Shown here piece after piece: positions 44,820-53,167 of a DNA stretch of 64,000 nucleotides; positions within the stretch are counted from its first letter, which is position 1; every line of letters starts with the position of its first letter. The stretch is from Prostheceraeus crozeri (taxonomy: Eukaryota > Platyhelminthes > Polycladida > Euryleptidae). The DNA is taken from NCBI GenBank assembly GCA_907163375.1, contig CAJQUW010012889.1:1-64000 (forward strand), given 5' to 3'. The notes beneath the pieces are model-generated. The model worked only from the letters and a program-made list of their open reading frames with translations. It searched no databases and was not told the origin of the DNA. The position numbers and the translations under genes were made by a program.

Positions 44820-46154
44820 ATGTCTTCGCTTATCGAAAATAAATTTAGATTAGATGATCCTCCGTTCACCAGTTACAATCAAAAAAAGAATGACTATATA
44901 AGAATTGCTATGAATCCCGGATCTTCCAGTAGAGTAAACACTGGAGGAGATTTAATCTTTGAAGTTGATAATCAGCAGAGTTATTTATATTTACCTGATT
45001 CATTTTTACACTGTGAATATTCTTTATATAGTGATGCTAATTTTACAACACCATTACCAGATACCGATAATATTACACTAGAGAATAATTTCTTTCCAAG
45101 ATTATTTACACAAATGCGTTTAGATGTTGCAACTCAAAATATAGAAACAATAAGTGATTCTCCAGGTGTAATTGATACAATGCTTAGATTTATAACAATT
45201 GGTGAAAATAATAAAAAGTATGAAATCGAAGGTTGGTTTCCTGATACTAATGATGGTATAATTGTTGATGATTTAACTCACGCTGGAACAGATGCAGCAG
45301 GAATTGCGAAAGATGTAGAAAATATTGCAAAACATTTAAATAAAACAAATAATGAAGCATATAAAGAAAGACGTGAATTTAACAAGAAAAGTAAACAGAC
45401 AGTTAATTGGTCATTGTCTCCATTATTCGGATATTTAGATTATGATAAAATATCATATCAATTAAAATTTAAATTAATAATTCATCGTACAGCAAATAAT
45501 GAATTAATCTTTTTTGGTAAGACTGGGAAAAAAGCATATTTAAAAATTGATAGACTTGAATGGTGGATTAAGCATATTACTCCTAGTTTAGAGGTTGAAA
45601 CAGCTATTGCAAAAAGATTAAATACTAACAAACCAATTCCAGTAAATTTTCTAAAGCGTACTGCTAGTTCAGTAACTTTTTCCGAACAAAGATTTAACTG
45701 GCATTTTACTAGAACTGCGAATACCCCAAGATATTTATTACTAACATTTCAAAGAAATAATTCTCCAAGTTTTGATAAGAACAATAATATTTTTCATATT
45801 AATACAATTCGAAGTTTACAAGTTTCATTAAATCAAACTCGATATCCAATTGATCCATTAAGATTCGATGATACCAATAATCAATTTATGGAAGGATATG
45901 ATTCTTATCGAAATCTTTGTATAGAATTTGGAGTTGAACCACAATTAACTCCTGGAGATTGGAGACATTTATATCCAATTTTCTGTTTCGATTTAAGTGC
46001 GCAATCTGAAGATATTATTAAAAATGGTTGTGATGTAACAATTAATATTGAAAAAAAAGATTCCACAACTTCATTGATGGCTTATGGTTTATTGCTTGAA
46101 GATACAAAATATTCTATTGAAGTTCTTAATGGGAAGATGACTAGGATAGGCTAA
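44820..46154 (+). CDS. Major capsid protein (double jelly roll)
   Basis: 444 residues with an intact frame. The N-terminus (FRLDDPPFTSYNQKKNDYIR, then NTGGDLIFEVDNQQSYLYLP) and the stretch FFPRLFTQMRLDVATQNIET match the style of Maverick/adintovirus major capsids, as does the C-terminal YPIFCFDLSAQSEDIIKNG. The protein would form trimers of double jelly rolls making the icosahedral shell. The last codons (TRIG and stop) lie in the first hairpin of the GC-rich array 5, whose GGCTAAAGCC provides the TAA. The leader ends TTTTTTATAAAAATG. Confidence 0.92.
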   Translation: MSSLIENKFRLDDPPFTSYNQKKNDYIRIAMNPGSSSRVNTGGDLIFEVDNQQSYLYLPDSFLHCEYSLYSDANFTTPLPDTDNITLENNFFPRLFTQMRLDVATQNIETISDSPGVIDTMLRFITIGENNKKYEIEGWFPDTNDGIIVDDLTHAGTDAAGIAKDVENIAKHLNKTNNEAYKERREFNKKSKQTVNWSLSPLFGYLDYDKISYQLKFKLIIHRTANNELIFFGKTGKKAYLKIDRLEWWIKHITPSLEVETAIAKRLNTNKPIPVNFLKRTASSVTFSEQRFNWHFTRTANTPRYLLLTFQRNNSPSFDKNNNIFHINTIRSLQVSLNQTRYPIDPLRFDDTNNQFMEGYDSYRNLCIEFGVEPQLTPGDWRHLYPIFCFDLSAQSEDIIKNGCDVTINIEKKDSTTSLMAYGLLLEDTKYSIEVLNGKMTRIG

Positions 46155-46280
46155 AGCCAGAGGAGCTTCGCTCCGATCGGTTAGTAACCTGAGGACCTTT
46201 GGTCCGATAGGCTAAAGCCAGAGGAGCTTCGCTCCGATCGGTTAGTAACCTGAGGACCTTTGGTCCGATAGGCTAAAGCC
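46145..46280. repeat. GC-rich hairpin repeat array 5 (downstream of the capsid gene)
   Basis: Two full 61-bp units (46145-46205, 46206-46266) and a partial third. Each unit holds four miniature hairpins: GGCTAAAGCC, GGAGCTTCGCTCC, GGTTAGTAACC and GGACCTTTGGTCC. The orientation is opposite to array 4, so the capsid block is flanked by inverted repeats. Confidence 0.95.
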
Positions 46281-46470
46281 CAAGACTTCGTCGTTTAATT
46301 AATTTAATTTTTTTGATAACTTAAAATTTTGATAACTAGAATAGATTAAAATTTTTTTGGTAACTTAAAATTTTTTCATAACTAGAATAGATTAAAAATT
46401 CTTAACTTAAAATTCTTAACTTAAAATTCTTAACTTAAAATTTTCGTAACTTAAAATTTTTTTATTAAAA

Positions 46471-46956
46471 ATGTCGCAAGCGAAAAGTAATATTAATAAT
46501 AAAACTGTTGAATTAAAATTACGTAATATTGTTGACAAAAATACCCCTAAAACTATTACTATTAATAAAAAAAAGTATTACATAAGTAAACCAATGATAG
46601 AGAATATTCAATTACAAGAAGAAAAGAATGGCGGGATTCTCCCATTAATTCCACTAATAATAGGTGGCATAGCAGCAGCAGGAAGTGTTGCAGGTGGGAC
46701 AGCTGGTATTGTCCAAGCAGTAAATAAAAATAAATCAGAGAAGGCAGCATTAGAAGAACAAAAACGTCATAATAGGGAGTTAGAGAAAGTTGCTAGGGGA
46801 GAAGGAATAGTAGATAATTTTATTAGTAAATTAAAATTAGTTGATGAAGGAAAACGAGTTCTTAAAAATATTCTCCACAATGTTGATGATTTAATTGAAA
46901 TTAAAGAAACTAAAGATGGTTCTGGAATATATCTAAGTCCTAGTATGATAAGGTAA
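46471..46956 (+). CDS. Small membrane-active virion protein (pX-like candidate)
   Basis: 161 residues. A start of basic character is followed by a hydrophobic Gly/Ala segment at residues 54-85 (GGILPLIPLIIGGIAAAGSV), a charged helix, and the end GSGIYLSPSMIR. Proteins with a GGILPLIP-type hydrophobic core next to the major capsid gene are a recurrent Maverick/adintovirus feature and are compared with adenovirus pX/pVI. A GGIL site and GEG site could be cut by the element's protease. The leader is made of repeated AACTTAAAATTTTT units and ends TTTTTATTAAAAATG. Frame intact. Confidence 0.8.
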   Translation: MSQAKSNINNKTVELKLRNIVDKNTPKTITINKKKYYISKPMIENIQLQEEKNGGILPLIPLIIGGIAAAGSVAGGTAGIVQAVNKNKSEKAALEEQKRHNRELEKVARGEGIVDNFISKLKLVDEGKRVLKNILHNVDDLIEIKETKDGSGIYLSPSMIR

Positions 46957-47032
46957 TAACCTCAAGACCTTTGGTTCTTTTCGGTAAAACATTTATTTTA
47001 TTTTATCTTTTAAATTTTTTTTATCTTTTAAA

Positions 47033-48409
47033 ATGAATTCTAAAAATTCCGAAAATTTAATTAAATTAAAAATTTCTAATTTAGATTTATTGAATTATCT
47101 ATTAAACAAAAATAAAAATTCAAATTGTCAGCATATTGGAGGTGACAAGAACAAAGTTCCACACCACTTCGGTGGTGATATACAAAAAACATTAGAAAAC
47201 TTTCCTGGATTTATTTGGAGTAAATATTCGAAAGAAAAACATCTTCCTGGTCATTCATATACCGGTCCAGGAACTCGATTAGATATAAGACTAGATGAGA
47301 ATAATAATCCGAAACCAGGTGAAGAACCAATAAATAGAGTAGATGCCGCCGCTTACAGGCATGATTTAGCTTATCGAAATCATGATCTAAGTTCTCGACA
47401 TGCAGCTGACAAGAAGATGATTCAAGAATTAGATAGTATTCAAAATCCTACATTTAGAGAAAAGATTGAAAGAATGTTTGTTAAGAAAGCTTTACAAGCT
47501 AAAATATTATTCGGCCAGGGTTTAAATGAAACGACAGCTAAGCTGTCTGAGAGCAACGCTCGAACTAATAACTCTGAGAGCAACGCTCGAACTAATAACT
47601 CTGAGAGCAACGCTCGAACTTATGCGTCCGAAATTCACAAGGAATATAGAAAGCCGAAATATCTATTGAAAGTAAAAGTATTTAATAAAGATGATATTTG
47701 GAGTGCTGATCTTATTCATATGCCGAATGAAAGGGACTACAAATACGCATTGACCGTTATAGATTTATATACACGATACGCTTGGGTAAAGCCTTTAAAA
47801 AATAAAAGTGGTCTATCAGTTAAATATGCGTTTGAAGAAATCTTTAAAAAAAGTAATAGAAAGCCAAAAAAATTGTTTGTTGATAAAGGGTCGGAATTTT
47901 ATAACCGAAACGTTCAGCCACTATTTGAAACTGTTTATTCCACTGAAAATGCAGGGAAGGCCGTAGTGATAGAAAGATTCAATCGGACGTTAAAAAATAA
48001 ATTATTCAAGAAATTTACTGAGCAAAAAAATCAGAAATGGTTGAAGATATTACCAGGAATTGTGGAAGAGTACAATAATAAAGTTCATTCTGGTATTGAA
48101 GAAACTCCAAAGAATGCTTCTGACGACCCTGATCTAGTACGAAAGAAAATATTCGAGAATAATAATTTGAATGAGAGTAATCCGAATTTGCAGAAACTTA
48201 AGCCAAAATTTAAAATTGGAGATAGAGTTAGGATATTTAAATATAAGAATAAATTTGAAAAAGGCTTTGTTGGCTATTGGACTAAAGAAATATTTGAAGT
48301 TTGCAAAATAAATCAAAGTTATCCGATTACTTATGAAATTAAAGATTTAGATGATGAAGATATCAGAGGCCGATTTTATCAAAATGAATTACAGAAAACA
48401 GAGCTTTAA
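47033..48409 (+). CDS. Phospholipase A2-like domain fused to retrovirus-type integrase
   Basis: 458 residues in one frame. Residues 60-150 match the parvovirus-type PLA2: the calcium loop YTGPGT (76-81) and the catalytic AAYRHDLAY (His110-Asp111). Residues about 176-202 are a triple 9-residue repeat (SESNARTNN) encoded by GC-rich hairpins. The integrase core follows: WSADLIHM (Asp226), FVDKGSEFY (Asp284), VIERFNRTLK (Glu314), then a C-terminal SH3/chromo-like part (KIGDRVRIFKYKNKFEKGFV). The Asp284-Glu314 gap is 29 residues, not the usual 33-35, and the N-terminal zinc finger seems missing. PLA2 should help endosome escape and integrase DNA insertion, normally separate proteins; the fusion may be an accident of the repeat. 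Confidence 0.88.
   Translation: MNSKNSENLIKLKISNLDLLNYLLNKNKNSNCQHIGGDKNKVPHHFGGDIQKTLENFPGFIWSKYSKEKHLPGHSYTGPGTRLDIRLDENNNPKPGEEPINRVDAAAYRHDLAYRNHDLSSRHAADKKMIQELDSIQNPTFREKIERMFVKKALQAKILFGQGLNETTAKLSESNARTNNSESNARTNNSESNARTYASEIHKEYRKPKYLLKVKVFNKDDIWSADLIHMPNERDYKYALTVIDLYTRYAWVKPLKNKSGLSVKYAFEEIFKKSNRKPKKLFVDKGSEFYNRNVQPLFETVYSTENAGKAVVIERFNRTLKNKLFKKFTEQKNQKWLKILPGIVEEYNNKVHSGIEETPKNASDDPDLVRKKIFENNNLNESNPNLQKLKPKFKIGDRVRIFKYKNKFEKGFVGYWTKEIFEVCKINQSYPITYEIKDLDDEDIRGRFYQNELQKTEL
47549..47629. repeat. GC-rich hairpin repeat array 6, at the PLA2-integrase junction
   Basis: Three copies of a 27-bp unit (CTGAGAGCAACGCTCGAACT and AATAA), each with GAGC-AAC-GCTC. In the used frame it encodes nine residues per unit; it joins the two domains in frame. 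Confidence 0.95.
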
Positions 48410-48443
48410 CCTCTAGGTGGCGCTTTAGTTAGCTTCGCTTGAG

Positions 48444-48932
48444 TTATAGATTGTTTAACTCTAACATAATATCTAGAAATGATACTCCTTTTTGTAATTT
48501 GTACAAAACGTATAAACATAATTGCCCACAATAAGTTGTTCCCGGTTTTTGAATTTAAAATGTATTATAAATTCCATTGCCAAGTAATTCTTTTACTTCA
48601 TTTGTAGGGGGCAAACCGTATGAGTCGAACCAATAGTTCTCAGCCTCCGGGCGGTCAAAATAATAGTTCTGCTGATAATTTGTAACGCCTGCTGACCAAT
48701 GTACACCTTTTTCATTTGACGTATGAAGATTTGTTATGAAATTTACAGTTATTGATGGAACTTTGTTCCGTGAACTGAAGGTTCCTGTTGGCCTATTTTT
48801 TAGGAATTGTAATTCATCCCTCATCAATATGTGAAAATTCTTTATTCCTAATTCATTTGCGATTTTCTTTAGGTCGAAATTCGTTGTTGTCTGTGTTCCA
48901 TATAATTTCAAAAACTCATTTATGTTGCTCAT
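48444..48932 (-). pseudogene. Adenain-like cysteine protease with premature stop
   Basis: Minus strand, starting MSNINEFLKLYGTQ at 48932. The catalytic His is His78 in GVHWSAG, the acidic partner Asp103 in FDSYGLPP. A stop (TTA on the plus strand at 48555-48557) ends the frame at residue 125, before the catalytic Cys. The same frame continues to 48444 and contains the CGQLCL-type cysteine motif near 48528, so one base change explains the loss. Such proteases process capsid and core proteins of adenoviruses and Mavericks. The cut form lacks its nucleophile and should be inactive. Confidence 0.88.
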
Positions 48933-48959
48933 TTTATAATAAAAAAATTTCTTAAGGGA

Positions 48960-49270
48960 CCCCTAGAAGTCAGAAGGAGGGGGGGGTATTGATTTAAAAC
49001 TGTTCTCTAATGATGTCTTTCCTTACTACTTAGTCAGAAGGGGGTATTGATTTAAAACATTTTTATAATGATGACTTTCCTTACTACTGGGGGGGGGTAT
49101 TGATTTAAAACTGGTCTCTAATGATGTCTTTCTTTACTACTTAGTCAGAAGGGAGGGGGTATTGATTTAAAACTGTTCCACAATGATGACTTTCCTTGCT
49201 ACTTAGTCAGAAGGGAGGGGGTATTGATTTAAAACTGTTCTCTAATGATGTCTTTCTTTACTACTTATTC
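48960..49270. repeat. G-rich tandem repeat, about 60-bp unit
   Basis: Five copies around GGGGGTATTGATTTAAAACT, followed by TAATGATGTCTTTCCTTACT and ACTTAGTCAGAAGGG. G-runs of up to ten bases vary between copies. Lies upstream of the protease start (minus strand). Confidence 0.9.
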
Positions 49271-49659
49271 GATTTTGAAATGATTTAATTTAATCTAAAT
49301 TAAAACGTTACATTGTTCCATTTTATTCTTATGAACTCTTGTTAAGAGAATATTGATTGTTTTATCTGTATTAAGACATTAGCAACATCTGTTACCAAAT
49401 TTCTCAACATGAACAGCTGCTAGCAGTTTAAGCTATTCAGTATGAGAGAATTCTTTGTGACCCGCATAACTCAACTTTTCACTTGAACAGCTGCTGCCAT
49501 TATTCCACGTATTACTGCGTGCATTCATGCTGCGAGCGTTCTACGAGACTGTGACTGCTTACGAATCATCTGTGACCTTTATCTATTTTGGTCAATTTCA
49601 TCAGCGACTTTCAACAATTTTATTTTTTATCATAATTAATTCACTACGTTTTAACGAAA

Positions 49660-50250
49660 ATGGCACGTTCAAGCATCGCCTTTGCCGATTTGAAAAGAAA
49701 AATTTCAGACACTATTGTGAACGAAGATCAACGGAAGAAGTGTATTGAGATGCTAACAGAATTTCAGGAGAAATATCTTAAACCAAGGGAAGAAGAAGAC
49801 ATCCACGCATCAAAAACATTCAGAGAATTTTTAGTGATAAATCGATTTGAAGACACATTGCAAGATAACGCCATCAATATCAGTTCAAACGATAATTTTG
49901 AAGAAGAAATTCAAAGAGACATCTTGGCATCAGAGCTAACTAATTATTTAGCACATTTAAGAAGAGAAGAAGACATTTCGGTGAACAATACTGTGAAGTT
50001 ATCGTTGTTAAAAGGAAGAGCTTTGACTGCAATCCGGGAAGTGGCCATGTTTGTAAACAATTAGGTTATTCGAGAGGCTATAGCATCTTTTTAAGAAAAT
50101 TTTATAAACTATATTTACGATTTCCGTTTATTAAGAACTCGACGGAATCTATATCATTTTTCAAAAGGAACTTCGCTATTATTGACTCGTATCTTCGCCA
50201 TGGGAGACACCGCCCAACCCTTGATCAAATTTTAAACTCAATCAATTGAA
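49660..50250 (+). CDS. Unknown helical Maverick protein (probable frameshift near 50040)
   Basis: The first frame (49660-50064, 134 residues) is charged and helical (FADLKRKISDTIVNEDQRKK, CIEMLTEFQEKYLKPREEED). After about 50040 a second frame stays open to about 50250 and reads protein-like sequence with aromatic and basic residues, so a single small indel may separate two halves of one about 195-residue protein. I recognise no motif; base use is less AT-rich than the structural genes, which might mean a later acquisition from a host. Adintoviruses often carry accessory genes, such as apoptosis regulators, near an end of the element, but I see no sign of a BH motif. Confidence 0.55.
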
Positions 50251-50280
50251 ACGGTAAGCTACTCCCAATAGATAATAGTA

Positions 50281-50990
50281 CTATGACCCTTCCCTTATTT
50301 CAATTTACGAGAAACAATTGTATCATGTCATAACACATTTTCTAGTCAACATATTTTATTCGTTGTAAACGATGCTACTTGTCCTCATTGGTTTTATAGT
50401 TCTATGAGCCTTACTTTATTTTACTCATACAGAAACAATTGTATCATGTCATAACACATTTTCTAGTCAACATATTTTATTCGTTGTAAACCATGCTACT
50501 TGTCCTCATTGGTTTTATAGTTCTATGAGCCTTACTTTATTTTACTCATACAGAAACAATTGTATCATGTCATAACACATTTTCTAGTCAACATATTTTA
50601 TTCGTTGTAAACCATGCTACTTGTCCTCATTGGTTTTATAGTTCTATGAGCCTTACTTTATTTTACTCATACAGAAACAATTGTATCATGTCATAACACA
50701 TTTTCTAGTCAACATATTTTATTCGTTGTAAACCATGCTACTTGTCCTCATTGGTTTTATAGTTCTATGAGCCTTACTTTATTTTACTCATACAGAAACA
50801 ATTGTATCATGTCATAACACATTTTCTAGTCAACATATTTTATTCGTTGTAAACCATGCTACTTGTCCTCATTGGTTTTATAGTTCTATGAGCCTTACTT
50901 TATTTTACTCATACAGAAACAATTGTATCATGTCATAACACATTTTCTAGTCAACATATTTTATTCGTTGTAAACGATGCTACTTGTACA
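50281..50990. repeat. 121-bp tandem repeat next to the right TIR
   Basis: Six copies with an exact 121-bp spacing: GAAACAATTGTATCATGTCA begins at 50311, 50432, 50553, 50674, 50795 and 50916. The middle copies are almost identical. It occurs only at the right side of the element. Confidence 0.97.
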
Positions 50991-51021
50991 TAGTACTTGT
51001 CTGTGATGTGAATAAAATATT

Positions 51022-51347
51022 TCAAAGATGGAAATGTGTTTTCATTTTGTATCGAGTTAAAGCAGTAGCAACTACTGGAATTGTAAGAACGCCAGATGAA
51101 ATGACAATTGTTAAAGCATTAGACCATCTCTTTCTTAATTTTTTATAATGCTCTAATCTTAATAATAATTGAGATTCCTTATCTTTCATATACCTAACTC
51201 TATCTTTGTGTTTTTCTTTATTCATTTTTTCAATGTTAATCTTTTCAATGTCCATTAAAGTAGAACTACGTTCATATGATAACGAAGGATATATTCTTGA
51301 GGTTCCTTCCACTTTTGTTTCATCCACTTTTGTTTCTTCCATTTTTA
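51022..51347 (-). pseudogene. Truncated copy of the TIR membrane-protein gene
   Basis: The right TIR repeats the start of the gene at 33984. The N-terminal about 73 codons are nearly identical; then about 51 bp (the first half of the hydrophobic region) is missing, and the next about 16 codons encode the same residues with several synonymous changes (VISSGVLTIPVVATALT). It ends shortly after the TIR edge. Probably non-functional. Confidence 0.85.
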
Positions 51348-51662
51348 AATGAATATTTTCAATAAATATTTTGAATAAATATTTTGAATACAATCTTCTG
51401 GTATATTGAGACTACGTGATATTTTGAGACAACTTAAATTTTCGTCTGCCTAAATTTTCAAAATTCTTAGACCACGTGATATTTTGAGACAACTTAAATT
51501 TTCGCCCTTCGGCCACGTGAAATTTGAAATCTACCTAAATTTTTGAAATTTTGATTTTTTTGAAAATTTTGAAAAACCCCCGCAAAAGTGTGACATCCGG
51601 CGCAAGCGAAGCGAAGCAAAGCGAAGCGAAGCGTCGCGCCGGATGTCACACTATAAACTACT
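51056..51662 (-). repeat. Right terminal inverted repeat of the Maverick
   Basis: Reverse complement of 33677-34321, ending CACTATAAACTACT. See the left TIR for the differences. Confidence 0.95.
51588..51651. repeat. Terminal GC-rich hairpin, right TIR
   Basis: Inverted counterpart of 33688-33751: 16-bp arms GTGTGACATCCGGCGC around a (GCGAA)n loop. Confidence 0.9.
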
Positions 51663-51668
51663 TAACTG
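51663..51668. repeat. Right 6-bp target site duplication of the Maverick
   Basis: TAACTG, identical to 33671-33676. Confidence 0.95.
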
Positions 51669-52690
51669 TCCTCAGCAGCTAACTGACCCTTCTTGATAGA
51701 ATTTTGAATTTGTTGGTGTGAAGATTGTGATTTAATAGAAGAGTAAATGTTTCAAGGTCATACCTTCTTACTGCGAGTATCTATCAGGAGTGCGCCGTTC
51801 CATTAATTATAAGTTAATTGTTAGGTTAGGTTTGGACTGCAGCGCACTCCCACTTAACTCTAAATAATTACATATTATACATTATACATTATATGCCACC
51901 ACGTTTAATGGGTTAAATACGTAATCAATGATTGAAATGGAATATTGATAACTATACCTAAAATATCTGTGAACACGCCTGTCTCTTCTCATTGGGAATT
52001 CTTCACTTTTTAAATTTAATTTACGGAAGTGAATACGTGAAATAATTAGTAGCTAAATTACAAATGTAGAATTACATGAAATTCAGTCAGTCGTCGTCGT
52101 GTAATATCTCTGTATCTTACCTAAACAAGCCTGCATTTACACATGAAAAGTCTGAGCCTTTTTGATTAAGTGTGATTTAATAATTGCGGTTCGTTGAGTA
52201 CATAGCGATCTCGAATGTGATGAGTGAAAGGCAGATGAGAGATTCTCAGTGCCATTTAAAAAACAGAAGGATAGCCTATATATGAAATCCTTGACTGATT
52301 ATGTTTACCGATCAGTAGTAAGGCAACATTGATATCTGGGAAAAGATCAAGAAAATGAAGATCGAAATTCTGTCGACAATACATTAGGTAATGTATTAGG
52401 GTTTATTAGATTAATAATGGTTCATGGGTTTCACTCAGAAAACATTCTGCAATACTGAGTCAGTTAAAAGCTATTTACACTATCACAGCACGAAATTGAT
52501 GTAATTTCTGCCTCACCATTAGAATAATTGAAATTATCAAAAGTAATTGATTACTTCAGCAAACAGTAAGATAAATGAATCCTGAGCATTTCGCAGAAAC
52601 TTTACTATTCAAAAGTAGAATGTCGATTGATAAAGCATATCTACTCCAACAAAACTCGAACTTCGAAAGTCATTGTTTTGAGTACAGTTT
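51669..52690. other. Stretch without genes
   Basis: AT-rich host DNA with no recognisable gene. Part of it may belong to the piggyBac-type element that ends at 53163, but I found no convincing left end. Confidence 0.4.
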
Positions 52691-52694
52691 TGAG

Positions 52695-53039
52695 TCAGGT
52701 TTTGAAGGCAGAAAGCGTAGGACCGACTCGACCTCGAAATATGTTTTCTGACCCACGACGACTTGAATGTGGTGGGTTTGCACTCCATATATGACCATCT
52801 TTGTCTTTTAATCCATCGTCATCACTTGGTTCTTCATCGCTAGTGTCTTCGCTCTCCTCGTCTTGAATATGACCTATAAGCACTGGTGGTTCATTTTCAT
52901 CTGACATGTCTTCACCACTACCATCGTCTCCTCCGCTCTCTTCTTCCAAAATTCTTGACAGTGCAACTTCGGCAGTTAGTCTCTTTGGCGGCATCGTCTG
53001 AAACAAGATCTCAACCAAACTAATCGCAGCAGGCTTCAT
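52695..53039 (-). pseudogene. piggyBac transposase N-terminal fragment
   Basis: 114 codons with the acidic N-terminus of piggyBac transposases (GDDGSGEDMSDENEPP, SEDTSDEEPSDDDG), followed by the short conserved segment that opens their core (HIWSANPPHSSRRGSEN and RVGPTLSAFKT). The catalytic part is missing, so this is a deletion derivative. It belongs with the terminus at 53163. Confidence 0.7.
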
Positions 53040-53126
53040 GATGCCTAATATAACGTCGGAATCAAAGTCAGTGAACAGTGTTTATGCAGCGGTCTTGCAG
53101 ACAAATCTGGACAAAGAAAACTCAAA

Positions 53127-53167
53127 GTGTGATTTTCAAAATCACACGTTGGTACGCCTAGGGTTAA
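53127..53167. repeat. piggyBac-type terminus with TTAA
   Basis: Read on the minus strand: TTAA (53164-53167), then CCCTAGGCGTACC and the internal palindrome GTGTGATTTTCAAAATCACAC (53128-53148). CCCTAGG next to TTAA is the usual piggyBac tip. Confidence 0.7.

Larger units (their letters stand above)
33677..51662 (+). mobile_element. Maverick/Polinton element (adintovirus-like), 17,986 bp
   Basis: Bounded by inverted repeats starting AGTAGTTTATAGTG and the 6-bp duplication TAACTG. It is more AT-rich than the flanks and carries the hallmark set: protein-primed DNA polymerase B, retrovirus-like integrase, FtsK/A32-type packaging ATPase, adenain-like protease, double jelly-roll major capsid and a penton-like minor capsid, plus several structural-type small proteins. 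Most genes are on the plus strand; the acidic gene at 41715 and the protease are on the minus strand. Polymerase and protease are inactivated by stops and a frameshift. The nearly identical outer TIRs and perfect duplication imply a recent insertion. It lies between exon candidates B and D, so probably in a host intron. Confidence 0.97.

Noticed and set aside
49660..50064. Bcl-2-like apoptosis regulator
   Set aside because: Helical and located where such accessory genes occur, but I see no BH1 or BH2 type motif.
48960..50990. CRISPR-like arrays in the Maverick (60-bp and 121-bp repeats)
   Set aside because: The repeats are contiguous, with no unique spacers, and this is eukaryotic DNA.
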